Shown here: positions 49,073-59,224 of the stretch, in pieces
Numbering within the stretch: position 1 is the stretch's first letter
How the letters are laid out: each line of letters opens with the position of its first letter
From: Zingiber officinale
Taxonomy: Eukaryota; Streptophyta; Magnoliopsida; Zingiberales; Zingiberaceae
NCBI RefSeq assembly: GCF_018446385.1
Contig: NC_055986.1
Span: 28,269,593-28,333,592 of the forward strand
Direction: 5' to 3'
DNA length: 64,000 nucleotides
Made by a program: the position numbers and the translations under genes
The notes under the pieces: generated by a model
Database searches by the model: none
Told to the model about the DNA's origin: nothing
Seen by the model: only the letters and a program-made list of their open reading frames with translations

Positions 49073-50549
49073 GGCGATCTCGAGGGAGAGGCTTGGGTGT
49101 AGCTCACGGAGGAGACGGCGATGGAGATGGTGAAAATGGGAAAGAAGAGTTGCTATCTTTGGGCCTTTCCCGCCTCGTTCTGGTCTCTTGTGATCTTCAA
49201 CCCCTGCCCTTCCTCCCCTTTCAATCCGAAGGTCCAAATCGAACGGAACCCTAGCAGACTAAGCAGTTTGAGTGCGATGCCAACTCCAAATGATCCGTTA
49301 ATTCACAATAAACCGCGATTTTGCCACTGCGGCCCAATTAGGCCCAATTAACCTCTGATGTCGCACCATGGACTACACTATCTAATAGAACAATTGAATT
49401 AGTAGACTGAAATTAATAACAATTGAATCATCTAATAGAAATGAAATAATAGTCATTCATCTATAATTTATTAATTTTGTAGTTAGGAGAGACAAAATAC
49501 TAACTTATTCACATTCATTGCCTCTTCTTCTCTTCTAAAATTTTAAATTCAATTTAGGGATGATAGTAAATTTGATAGAATTTGATCATATAATTTTTTT
49601 TTTTCATATAATCTAAAGATAAATTGTGAGAGACGTGTGAATAAATATAACTCTCTTTTACTATAATAAATTAATTTAGCTTCCCCATCTCAAACTCTTG
49701 AGATACTCTGTAACAATTTTGCACATACAAATTCACATATTAGAGTGATTCTTCAACTCATTCGATGATTTATTTAGCTTAAGAATGATTTGTTTAACTT
49801 AAAAGAACAGTTGGCTACCATCATGTCCTCTTGCCTCTGGATGGTGATACGGATGATGGACTCTTAGATGCTCCCTTAGATGCTCTTTTAGATGCTTCCT
49901 TGAGAGAAATTTCTAATCTACTCTTACCCTCGAGGATATTTCACATTCCTCAAGATCAAATAGTGTTAATTACTCTTCTATGAATATGAAATCAAAATAA
50001 TTGTCCCTTGTCGAGCTATGTAGTTAGATTTTTTAAATAATTAATCAGATATTTAAGATTTGAATTCTAACTATATTGTACCATAGAAATTTTTCTCTAA
50101 TGGAATAATAAATGAACATTAACTGTTTGAATGAATCTTTATAAGAGATTTATCTTAGTGGCCAATAGAAAATTTTTATAGGATCAAATCAGTCATCTTC
50201 ATTTACTCACGGAGCTGAGGGGGCTATAGAACAACTAAGGGAGAAGGGATATTTGGTATCTGAACATCCTATTAATTTTCCAGATCATAGAAGGTTATTT
50301 AGGAACAGACTCTCTGACCTATTTCCTAAACTGATGTAATTTCCTATGTATTGTTGTATCAAGAAATCCTTCAGTAATTCAAACACTACCATTTTCATAA
50401 CTTCTGATAATATTTCAGATACCAATATGATTCACTACTAACTTTCAAACATTAACAAATGAAAATTTAGATAATTAAGCAAAGATAAATTAATTTTTCC
50501 TTAAAGTTTGTTTAACTTACTATGTATTTATTTTTTACTAGCTAAACAT
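49073..50549. other. FEN1 5' flank and intergenic AT-rich sequence
   Basis: 49073-49260 is the GC/pyrimidine-rich leader and promoter side of FEN1 (minus); frames on both strands here are overlaps, not genes. 49350-50549 is AT-rich with no gene. A short imperfect repeat (GATGCTCCCTTAGATGCTC, 49869-49890) and old gene- or transposon-like wording at 50190-50340 are too decayed to name. Confidence 0.5.
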
Positions 50550-51171
50550 AGTTATTCATACTTATACCTATCCTCATTTAGAATTAACTTTCACTCGACT
50601 CTTAACATCTAAAGACTTCATTTCAGCCCGAGTTTGTTTTTGCTAGGGCCTATAGTTCACTTTACCGCTAACTACTAACCGAGTTTATTCTTACCCATGT
50701 AAATTTTTACCCAGACTTGGCACCTGCTTAGCTTTTAACGGCTGGCCGGGTTTATCCCTATACTCATAGAATATAAAGATTATAATATGTGTTATTCATC
50801 TGAGAATATTAAAGGTCAGTAACTTCTATAACCATTCAATGTCCATCCGACTTTTGATCCTTAAACTTACTCCCGGTCATCTAAGCGGTGACGCGTTGCC
50901 TCGATTATCGGCATCGACTTCCTATTGGTGGCACATGTGTACTTGACATCATATATGTACCTTTGGTATTGTATCCACCGCCTTACTTGATCATCTAACG
51001 GCTCATAGTTGATCCCGCCCTTTACACTGTTAGGATCCAACGACTTTCCTTAACTAGTCTTTTTGAAGAATCTTTATAAACATTTGAGAAAAAAATCCTA
51101 AGACCTCATCATCTTTCCCCCGACTCTTTATTCTTCTCCTTTTTAACCTTAACAATCCTTTCTCTCCAATA
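50550..51171 (+). other. 5' flank of the second gypsy-type pseudogene
   Basis: It shows a weak match to the flank of the first copy (reverse complement of 14080-14640), including GGCCGGGTTTATCC near 50750. It ends in a pyrimidine-rich leader before the ATG at 51172. It probably carries that ORF's own promoter. Confidence 0.4.
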
Positions 51172-53585
51172 TGTCGAGGTATAGTGAGTGATATACTCAA
51201 TTTTCTTCCAGTTTCACCCTCCATAAAGCTTATGAACTCCAGACGAACTATGACATTCCTTCCTACATAGACCTACCTACCCCAGAAGACCGCCCTCACC
51301 GTCGTCCACCAGAGAGCATTGCGATCTTCAAGGAACAAGTCCTATCTGGCCTTCAATTTCCTCTACATCCCTTTTTTGTTGATGTTATCCGCTATTTCAA
51401 GCTTCCCTTACACCAACTTATTCCCCAATCTTTTAAGATCTTGAGTGGTGTTGTTATTACCTTCTACTTACTCGATGTCCCTTTATCACCTCATTTATTG
51501 TAAAATACCAAATCAGATAATAATTAAATAATAAGGGTTATTGGACGAATAACCTTAATGGAATTTTTAAAAATTTTCTAAGATTTAATTAGAGCTCGTA
51601 TGACGTATTTAGAGAGTGTGCACTTATGGGCTCGAGAAAAAATCCTGTTTGGAATACCCGGAGGTGGAAGTTGTTTGAGAAACAAATCTAAGGTTTAATT
51701 TACAAGTCCTAAGTTATAAAGTTTAATTTTCGTGCCCTAACTTCCAAAACCCCTGTCAAACTCCATCTTCCCCAACCCCATCACCGACACCGCTGTCTTT
51801 CCCCTCTCCCTCTCGCGAGATCCCACACCAGTACCGGCGATCTCTCCCTCACGCGGCTTCCCCTCTCGCGATCCCCTCGCCTCTAGCCGCTAAGCCACAG
51901 CCGCAATCCTCTTCCCCTCTTCGCCGTGCCCTAACCTCCGCAACTTCTCGCTAATGATGACCGTCGCCACTTCCTCTCGCTGCTTCAAAACCCGCTGCTG
52001 CCGTGACCCCGACGCCACTGTCGGAGTTGCGACCACCCTCTCTTCCTGGCGTCTTCGCAAGGTACGGCACAACCGACCCACCATGCTGCCATCTCGATGA
52101 TTTCCTCCTTGCTCCTCGGTCATCGGATCCCTTTGCCTCAGCTTCTCACCTCTGCGCCGACCACCATATTTTCTCTACCCACGTGCAACCAGCCGCCCTC
52201 CCATAGTGTCCTTTCCTGGTTGGTCAGAAATCAGTGTTGCCCTCTTTGCCAATCGCATCTGCTATGGCTATGGAACATAGTTGTGCTCGTTGCCGCATTG
52301 CAACCGCGAGCAAATCCTAACTTCACCACCGACCACCGTGAACTACCATCGAAGGAGAGGTCATAAGGTAATAACTTCAGTTTACCTAAGTTTGTCGTTC
52401 AAGCTAATTAACTAGGTTATATTACTAAGTCGAATTAGGATCTGAAATTTGGAAGGTGGTTTGATTGGGGGGGAGGGGTAAGATATAGAATTTTGGTTTA
52501 ATGCAGGGAAGAATTTGGTTTGGTTGCATTGGATTAATTATAGTTCTAGAAATGGGAATTGTTATCAATGGATGATAGATCGATTAGTGTTGAACTGATT
52601 TAACTCTAGTCTAAGTGATGAATCATATTAGTAAAACCTAAACATTGAGTAGGGGAGGTTAATCGAATGTTATGTTCGATTAAGGTTTCCCCTAATTAGA
52701 ATGAGATTTAGTTTAGCTAGTCGTTGCATATGTGAATAGTTAAATTGTTTAGTATGTGATTTGCAGGACGTCGATTCGATACGAGCATCTCGACATGGGA
52801 GTTGTGTCAGCATGATCTACATATTAAGGCGGGTACTTCTTATCTTGATTCTTTAGTTACTTGAACTTAGTGCATGAGCTATTTTTAATAAGGACTGCTT
52901 TACCTTGACTCCACTTGTAACTTTTCCTATGCTTAATACTTCTACTCAAAACCTTTGAGATATTCGTTTCTATATCTATACAGTCTCATATTGTTGTCTA
53001 TATGATATTTAGCAGATACTAGACACCAGATACTAGATATTAGATAATGGATATATAGGTAATAGATACCATGTTTATTTGCTTTGAATGTTGTATGTTT
53101 ATATACCTTATTGAGCATGTTGGCTTTATGTAGCATACTCCGTTTCCTGTTTATATATATATGATGACTGCTGCATTGTGCGCGTCATGTCATTGTATGC
53201 ATGCAGGCGACCACTTCTTCCTAGTGGGGGAGTGAGTCGTCGGGCCGCGCCGCACACTCGGCCACTCATGGGTAGTGGTAGCTGGAGGAGATATCGCTTG
53301 TCCTGTCGTGCCACACTCAGTCACTCTTGGGTAGTGGTAGCTAGAGTTACGAGTAGCAGGGACTCCCTTCGCTGTGTAGCTAGTTAGCTACTCAGCACCT
53401 GTCCATCCGGTCACTCGAGAGAGTGGCGGCCTTTGGGTGGTACAGTTATCATCAATCCGGCCTCTCGACCATACAGGGGTCATGGTGCAGAGAGGTGGGC
53501 GGGGTGATCATCCGTGCATACGCTGTTATCGTTATATTTGCTGATGCTGTTGTTGCTACTTTTGTTGCTGTTACTAGCTTATGCT

Positions 53586-54578
53586 TGTAGGACCGTTGGG
53601 CCGGCTAGAAGGGGGGGTTGAATAGCCCTGAGGAAATCAAAACACAAGCCAACCCTTCTCGAACTCTTAAACTGACACTTGCATAAAATAAGAGAAATAA
53701 CTAAAAGCAGAAGAGTAAAAGGCACACCGAGATTTACTTGGTTACAACCGGGAAGGTTGTTAATCCAAGAAAGCGTAGCACTAGTATCTCCTTCAGGCGG
53801 AGAAGCATTTTACAGCAATGAAGCGCACAACAGAAGCTTAAAACAGAAAAGCGTACAAGTGTAGAAAGAATGCTTGAGTTCTCAGTTGTTGAAAAGCTTC
53901 TGGACCAAGGCTATATTTATAGCCTTGGTCGGGGCGCCTGGAAGGGTTCCGAGCGCCCTGGGGGGATAAATTTTATCCCCCAACGGTCGGATCGAGTCAA
54001 AACTCGATCCTGTTGAAAAGTCGATTCCGGGCGCCCGGAGTCCTAAGGTCAACATAAGTTGACTTTTCGACTCCGGTTCAACTCGTCTCAGTTCGGCTCG
54101 TCTTGGTCCGGGTCTGTTCGCTCCGACTCCGCTAGCTTAGGTGATCTCGGCCTTCCGGAATAGGGCTCACCCGAACCCATCTTCCGGTCTTCTCGAGCGT
54201 GCTTCCCTCCGGCTTCTCGTCCCTCGGAATTACCGCGTGTTCCTTCTCGTCCACCAGGGTACTCATCCGTAGACTTCATCCCTCGGTCGCACCCCGTGCC
54301 GACCTTCGCGCTAGCTGCGTCTCTTGCACCCCGAGCAATCTTCCGCTCCGGCTTTCGTACCTCGGAACCACCGCGCGCACTTCCTTCTCGTCCGCCGGTG
54401 TACTCTTCCGCAGCACCTCATCCCTCGGAAGCACAGAGTGCGGTCCTTCTCGCTTGCTGCGTCTTCCGCTCGAGTACCTGTGCTCCTAAGCTCCTGCACA
54501 CTTAGACACAAGGTTAGAAACAACGTAGGACCTAACTCAACTTGTTGATCACACCAAAACAACCTTGGGGTTCCAACA
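53586..54578 (-). mobile_element. 3' LTR of the second gag-only element (993 bp)
   Basis: The plus strand reads TGTAGGACCGTTGGGCC...GGTTCCAACA. TATA-like CTATAAATATAGCC (minus, about 53915) follows the GGGCGCCCGG palindromes, of which fewer are present than in the partner LTR. Frames between 54060 and 54500 are GC-rich LTR sequence, not genes. Confidence 0.9.
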
Positions 54579-54594
54579 ATCTCCCCCTTTTTGG
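54579..54594 (-). other. Polypurine tract of the second gag-only element
   Basis: The minus strand reads CCAAAAAGGGGGAGAT directly before TGTTGGAACCCC, the start of the 3' LTR. Confidence 0.85.
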
Positions 54595-55328
54595 TGTGAT
54601 CAACCCAAGTTAAGATAGGGTAAAATAGACTTTAAGTAACTTAACTTAAGTTGCAATTTAAGTACAAAAAGATAGAAAAAAAAAAAAAAATCTATCTACC
54701 TCCCCCTAGACTTATACTTTCCCTTCTCCCCCTTTGATCACAAAAAAATGGGGTTCCAAAAAACAATCTAAGGATTAAAGAAAAAATATTTAAAATAAAT
54801 TCATGATAATAATTTTAAGTTTTTGCAAGAATTATTTTGAAAAATATTTCTAAAAAAATTTCTAAGTAATTTGAGCATAAATTTATAATTTCAGAAAAAT
54901 CTTTTAACTTAAGAAGAAATGATTTTTGAGAATTTTTAAGCACATTTTTTTTTTAAAAAAAACAAATGACTAAGTAAAAAAAATTCTAAGTAAATTTCTA
55001 AATTGAAATAAAATGTTTTGAATAACCCTTTTTAAAGCACTAATTAATTCTTGTATTAATGCTTTATTAGTAAGTTAATTAAACATTTATTTCAATATTT
55101 TGGCTTCCAGGTCGTGGCGAGGCACTAGGCCTTCTTGGTTATTGGAGCAACAACCACTTCCTTGACAAAACCTCATAAAGAAATTCTTTGTTTAATTTTC
55201 TCACTGAAAAGCGCTAATTTTAATTATAAAATTTAGATTAAGCAAGATTTAGGAACCCAATAAAGGTTCCAGCCTACTGGATTAATTAAAAATTTCTTAG
55301 GGACATATTTTCTAGAGATATTCTTAAT
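54595..55328 (-). other. AT-rich 3' UTR and conserved post-gag block
   Basis: No gene. Bases 55105-55190 contain the block with GTGGCGAGGCAC and AACCACTTCCTTGACAAAACC (plus strand) that is shared with other families. The remainder is A/T-rich with a poly(A) run at 54677. Confidence 0.7.
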
Positions 55329-58155
55329 TTATCTCGGGTGATATCTATAATACCAATTTAAATTTTTTATTTTTCTAGAATTAGATGAACAAGCATAATT
55401 TTTCAAATTATCTACTTGAATTTTCAAATCATTATTTTCAAGTTTCAATTTTTCATTTTCCAAATTTGATTTATCTAATTCTTCTAGAGGGCAGGATTTA
55501 GCTAAAATTATTTTTAAATTTTTTATTTCTCTTTCTAATTTACAGCAGTCTTTAGTTAATAACTTAATAAATTTATAAAGTTTATCCGGAGGAAGAGAAC
55601 GTACCTGACTTACCTTGTCGAGTTCGTTGTCCGTATCTCCCCCTGAACTACTGCTTTCTTCTGACGAAGCTCCCCCTTCATCGATGCTCTCGATGCTCAT
55701 TTCGGAAGAGGTCGACTCGCAGTCTTCGTCTTGATGACTTGCCATTGTTAGGACCAAAAGTAGCTAGAGGGGGGGTGAATAGCTCGTCGCTTGGCGTTGC
55801 TTGTTTCTTCAAGGATATGCAGCGGAAAATACAGAAACAAATCACACAACGCTAACAAGGTTGGTTTACTTGGTATCCACCTCACAAGAGGTGACTAGTC
55901 CAAGGATCCACACCACGCACGCACCCTCCACTATGAAACACTCCTTTTCGGTAACTACCGAGGGCGGAGAAGCCCTACAAGACTCTCAGTACAAGAAGAA
56001 GAAAGGGAAATACAAGTTAAGCAAAAGCTTACAAGATGTGCAGTAAAAACCCTAACCCTAACTTCTTCCTCTTGCAATAGATCCGCCTCTTGACTTGGAA
56101 AGCCTCCAAGAACCTTCAAGAACTGGCGATCACGTGCTTGTAGAGAGTTGTGGAGGAGCTGGAATGAATCTGAGAAGAGCTCGTAGCGATGCCGAAGACC
56201 ACGCTCGCTTTAAACCAGCGCCAGCGGTCGGATCCCGATCGATTCAAATGATCCGAATCGATCGGGAGGCTGGATCGATCCACGGATCGATCCGACCATT
56301 TCAGAAGCTCCGATCGATCCACGGATCGATCCGGCGCTTATCGCGCGCGAAGATCGCCCGATCGATCGGCCGATCGATCGGGACCTGGATCGATCCACGG
56401 ATCGATCCGGAAGTTCGATTGGAATGATCGGATCGATCCACCGATCGATCACCTGGATCGATCCACGGATCGATCCGACCTGGTTTTGCCCAAAATCAAG
56501 TCCCAATCCTTCCTAACCAACATCCGGTCAACCTTGACTGTTGGTACATCATGCCTCGCATCTGGTCACCCTTGACCTGCTAGGACTCCCCACCAAGTGT
56601 CCGGTCAATCCCTTTGACCCACTTGGACTTTTACTCGTCGTGTCAAGTATCCGGTCCATTGACCTACTTGGAGTTCCACCGGATGTCCGGTCAACCTTGA
56701 CCCATCTGGACTTCCTTCCTTGCCAAGTATCCAGTCAATCCTTTGACCTACTTAGACTTCCCAACACCAGATGTCCGATCATCCTTGATCCATCTGGATT
56801 TCCTTCCTTGCCTGGCTTCACTCACCAGGACTTTCACCTAGCTTCACTCACTAGGGTTTTCCATCTGCCTAGCTTCACTCACTAGGACTTTCACCTGGCT
56901 TCACTCACCAGGACTTTCACCTAGCTTCACTCACTAGGATTTCCTTCTGCCTAGCTTCACTCACTAGGACTTTCACCTAGCTTCACTCACTAGGATTTCC
57001 TTCTGCCTAGCTTCACTCACTAGGACTTCCTTCTGCCTAACTTGACAGTTAGGACTTCCCAGTCAAGTATCCGGTCAACCTTGACCTACTTGACTCTTCT
57101 TCGATCAATATCTTATTGTCAAACATCTAAACCCAAACCAAGACTCAGCTTGGTTAACCAGGTCAACCTTGACCTGAGGGATTTTGCACCAACAGCCATT
57201 AGAGCAAGTCCGGAGAATGCCTCAACTTCCGACTCCGACGACGTATCGTCCCACGTCGCCTTTAGGGCCTTTCGCTTCTGGATAGGCTTCTTACCCTTCT
57301 CCTTGTCCTTGTTCTTCAGCTTGGGGCAGTTGTCCTTGACGTGCCCTTCTTCGTCGCAGTGGTAGCAGCGGATCGTTCTTCTCTTCTTTCCCTGCGGATG
57401 GTTAGTAGATCTGGATTTACAAAGTTTCTTGAATCTTCTTACCATCATTACCATTTCCTCGTCGTCGAGAGAGGATTCAGATTCTGGTTCGTCTCTCGAG
57501 GCTTTGAGGGCGACGTTGTTTTTAGGCTCCTTCATTCCTGCACATCTTGACTCATGCACTTCAAATGGTGAAAAGAATTCTTCTAATGAAGTCTTTTCTA
57601 AATCTTTAGAAATGTAAAATGCATCTACTAGTGATGCCCATTTTGAATTTCTAGGGAAGGAATTTAAAGCGTACCTGAGCGAATCTCGGTTACTTACCTC
57701 TACTCCGAAATTCGTGAGTCCGGTGATGATTTCTTTTATTCTGGAGTGCAGATGTACGACTGTCTCGTCTTCCCCAAGTCGCAGGCTGGTGAGCTGATTT
57801 CGAAGCAGATCTCGTCTAGCGAGCTTGGCTTCGGACGTACCTTCATGCAGCTCGAGGAACTTCTCCCAAAGTTCCTTTGCGGAGTTATATTTACCGATCC
57901 TGTTGACTTCTTAAGGCGGAAGGACACTTAGCAGATGGTACTCTGCTTTGCCGTTCGCCACGAAGTCGGCCTGCTCCTTTTTTGTCTATTTATCTATTTC
58001 CTTGTCCTCTGGAGCTTCAAAGCCAAATTTCATTGTTAAAAATAATTCAATATCTGTAGTAAGAAATACCTGCATCAGTTTTTTCCAGGTAGCGAAGTCC
58101 CCTTCATATTTCGGCGGGTGGATGCTTCGTTCGGCGGTTAGTCCTCCTGAAGCGT
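55329..58155 (-). pseudogene. gag: Copia gag, mostly open, split by a solo LTR
   Basis: The minus strand from about 58155: N-terminal part with PPKYEGDF-type start and two in-frame stops (near 57985 and 57925), then a long open stretch with a capsid-like UBN2-type domain (LHSRIKEIITGL, RYALNSFPRN), zinc knuckle CYHCDEEGHVKDNC (57367-57326, all four ligands intact), Lys-rich linker, and after the solo LTR (57194-55746) the acidic Ser-rich and coiled-coil C-terminus (55745-55329). The solo LTR lies between two codons' worth of duplicated GCCAT, and the two sides are in the same frame. It stops at 55329. Confidence 0.87.
55746..57194 (-). mobile_element. Solo LTR rich in palindromes and hairpins (1,449 bp), TSD GCCAT
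   Basis: The plus strand reads TGTTAGGACCAAAAG...TTTTGCACCAACA, flanked by GCCAT at 55741-55745 and 57195-57199. It is related to the LTR at 14798-16732. It contains GGATCGATCC palindromes (56270-56480), two-tier hairpins with GGTCAA/TTGACC cores (56520-56800) and CTTCACTCA stem-loops (56811-57060). TATA-like GGTTTAAAGC (minus, near 56210) follows the palindromes. It interrupts gag of the surrounding element. Confidence 0.94.
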
Positions 58156-58158
58156 CTC

Positions 58159-58171
58159 GGCTCTGATACCA
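58159..58171 (-). other. Primer-binding site of the second gag-only element
   Basis: The minus strand reads TGGTATCAGAGCC, initiator tRNA-Met type, two bases from the 5' LTR. Confidence 0.88.
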
Positions 58172-58173
58172 CT

Positions 58174-59224
58174 TGTAGGACCGTTGGGCCGGCTAGAAGG
58201 GGGGGTTGAATAGTCCTGAGGAAATCAAAACACAAACCAACCCTTCTCGAACTCTTAAACTGACACTTGCATAAAATAAGAGAAATAACTAAAAGCAGAA
58301 GAGTAAAAGGCACACCGAGATTTACTTGGTTACAACCGGGAAGGTTGTTAATCCAATAAAGCGTAGCACTAGTATCTCCTTCAAGCGGAGAAGCCTTTTA
58401 CAGCAATGAAGCGCACAACAGAAGCTTAAAACAGAAAAGCGTACAAGTGTAGAAAGAATGCTTGAGTTCTCAGTTGTTGAAAAGCTTCTGGACCAAGGCT
58501 ATATTTATAGCCTTGGTCGGGGCGCCTGGAAGGGTTCCGGGCGCCCTGGGGGGGATAAATTTTATCCCCCAATGGTCGGATCGAGTCAAAACTCGATCCT
58601 GTTGAAAAGTCGATTCCGGGCGCCCGGAAGGGTTCCGGGCACTCGGAAGGGTTCCGGGCGCCCCGGTCGGTTCCAGGCGCCCGGAGCCCTAAGGTCAACA
58701 TAAGTTGACTTTTTGACTCCGGTTCAACTCGTCTCAGTTCGGCTCGTCTTGGTCCGGGTCTGTTCGCTCCGGCTCCGCTAGCTTGGGTGATCTCGGCCTT
58801 CCTGAATAGGGCTCACCCGAACCCATCTTCCGGTCTTCTCGAGCGTGCTTCCCTCCGGCTTCTCGTCCCTCGGAATTGCCGCGTGTTCCTTCTCGTCCAC
58901 CAGGGTACTCATCCGTAGACTTCGTCCCTCGGTCGCACCCCGTGCCGACCTTCGCGCTAGCTGCGTCTCTTGCTCCCCGAGCAATCTTCCGCTCCGGCTT
59001 TCGTACCTCGGAACCATCGCGCGCACTTCCTTCTCGTCCGCCGGTGTACTCTTCCGCAGCACCTCGTCCCTCGGACGCACAGAGTGTCGTCCTTCTCGCT
59101 TGCTGCGTCTTCCGCTCGAGTACCTGTGCTCCTAAGCTCCTGCACACTTAGACACAAGGTTAGAAACAACGCAGGACCTAACTCAACTTGTTGATCACAC
59201 CAAAACAACCTTGGGGTTCCAACA
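58174..59224 (-). mobile_element. 5' LTR of the second gag-only element (1,051 bp)
   Basis: Nearly identical to 53586-54578 except for about 58 extra bases at 58622-58690, made of further GGGCGCCCGG-type palindrome units. Frames on both strands between 58730 and 59210 are GC-rich LTR sequence repeated in the partner LTR and are not genes. Confidence 0.92.

Larger units (their letters stand above)
53586..59224 (-). mobile_element. Gag-only copia element (second example), TSD ATGCT
   Basis: LTRs are 53586-54578 and 58174-59224, flanked by ATGCT (53581-53585 and 59225-59229). Minus-strand order: 5' LTR, PBS 58159-58171, gag (about 58150-57200 and 55745-55329), post-gag block 55105-55190, AT-rich 3' UTR, PPT 54579-54594, 3' LTR. 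Removing the solo LTR at 55746-57194 leaves about 2.1 kb of internal sequence with gag only and no room for pol. This layout is that of TR-GAG-type non-autonomous elements. Confidence 0.93.

Noticed and set aside
48971..49351. Frames on both strands near the FEN1 start
   Set aside because: They overlap the FEN1 leader, first exon and first intron; no independent evidence for a gene.
53178..53387. Frames in the right half of the Tekay-like LTR
   Set aside because: They lie in an internal LTR repeat (GGGTAGTGGTAGCT) and lack any domain.
58734..59208. Several overlapping frames of 80-137 residues, also at 54088-54562
   Set aside because: GC-rich LTR sequence with few stops on either strand, duplicated in the partner LTR; no domain.
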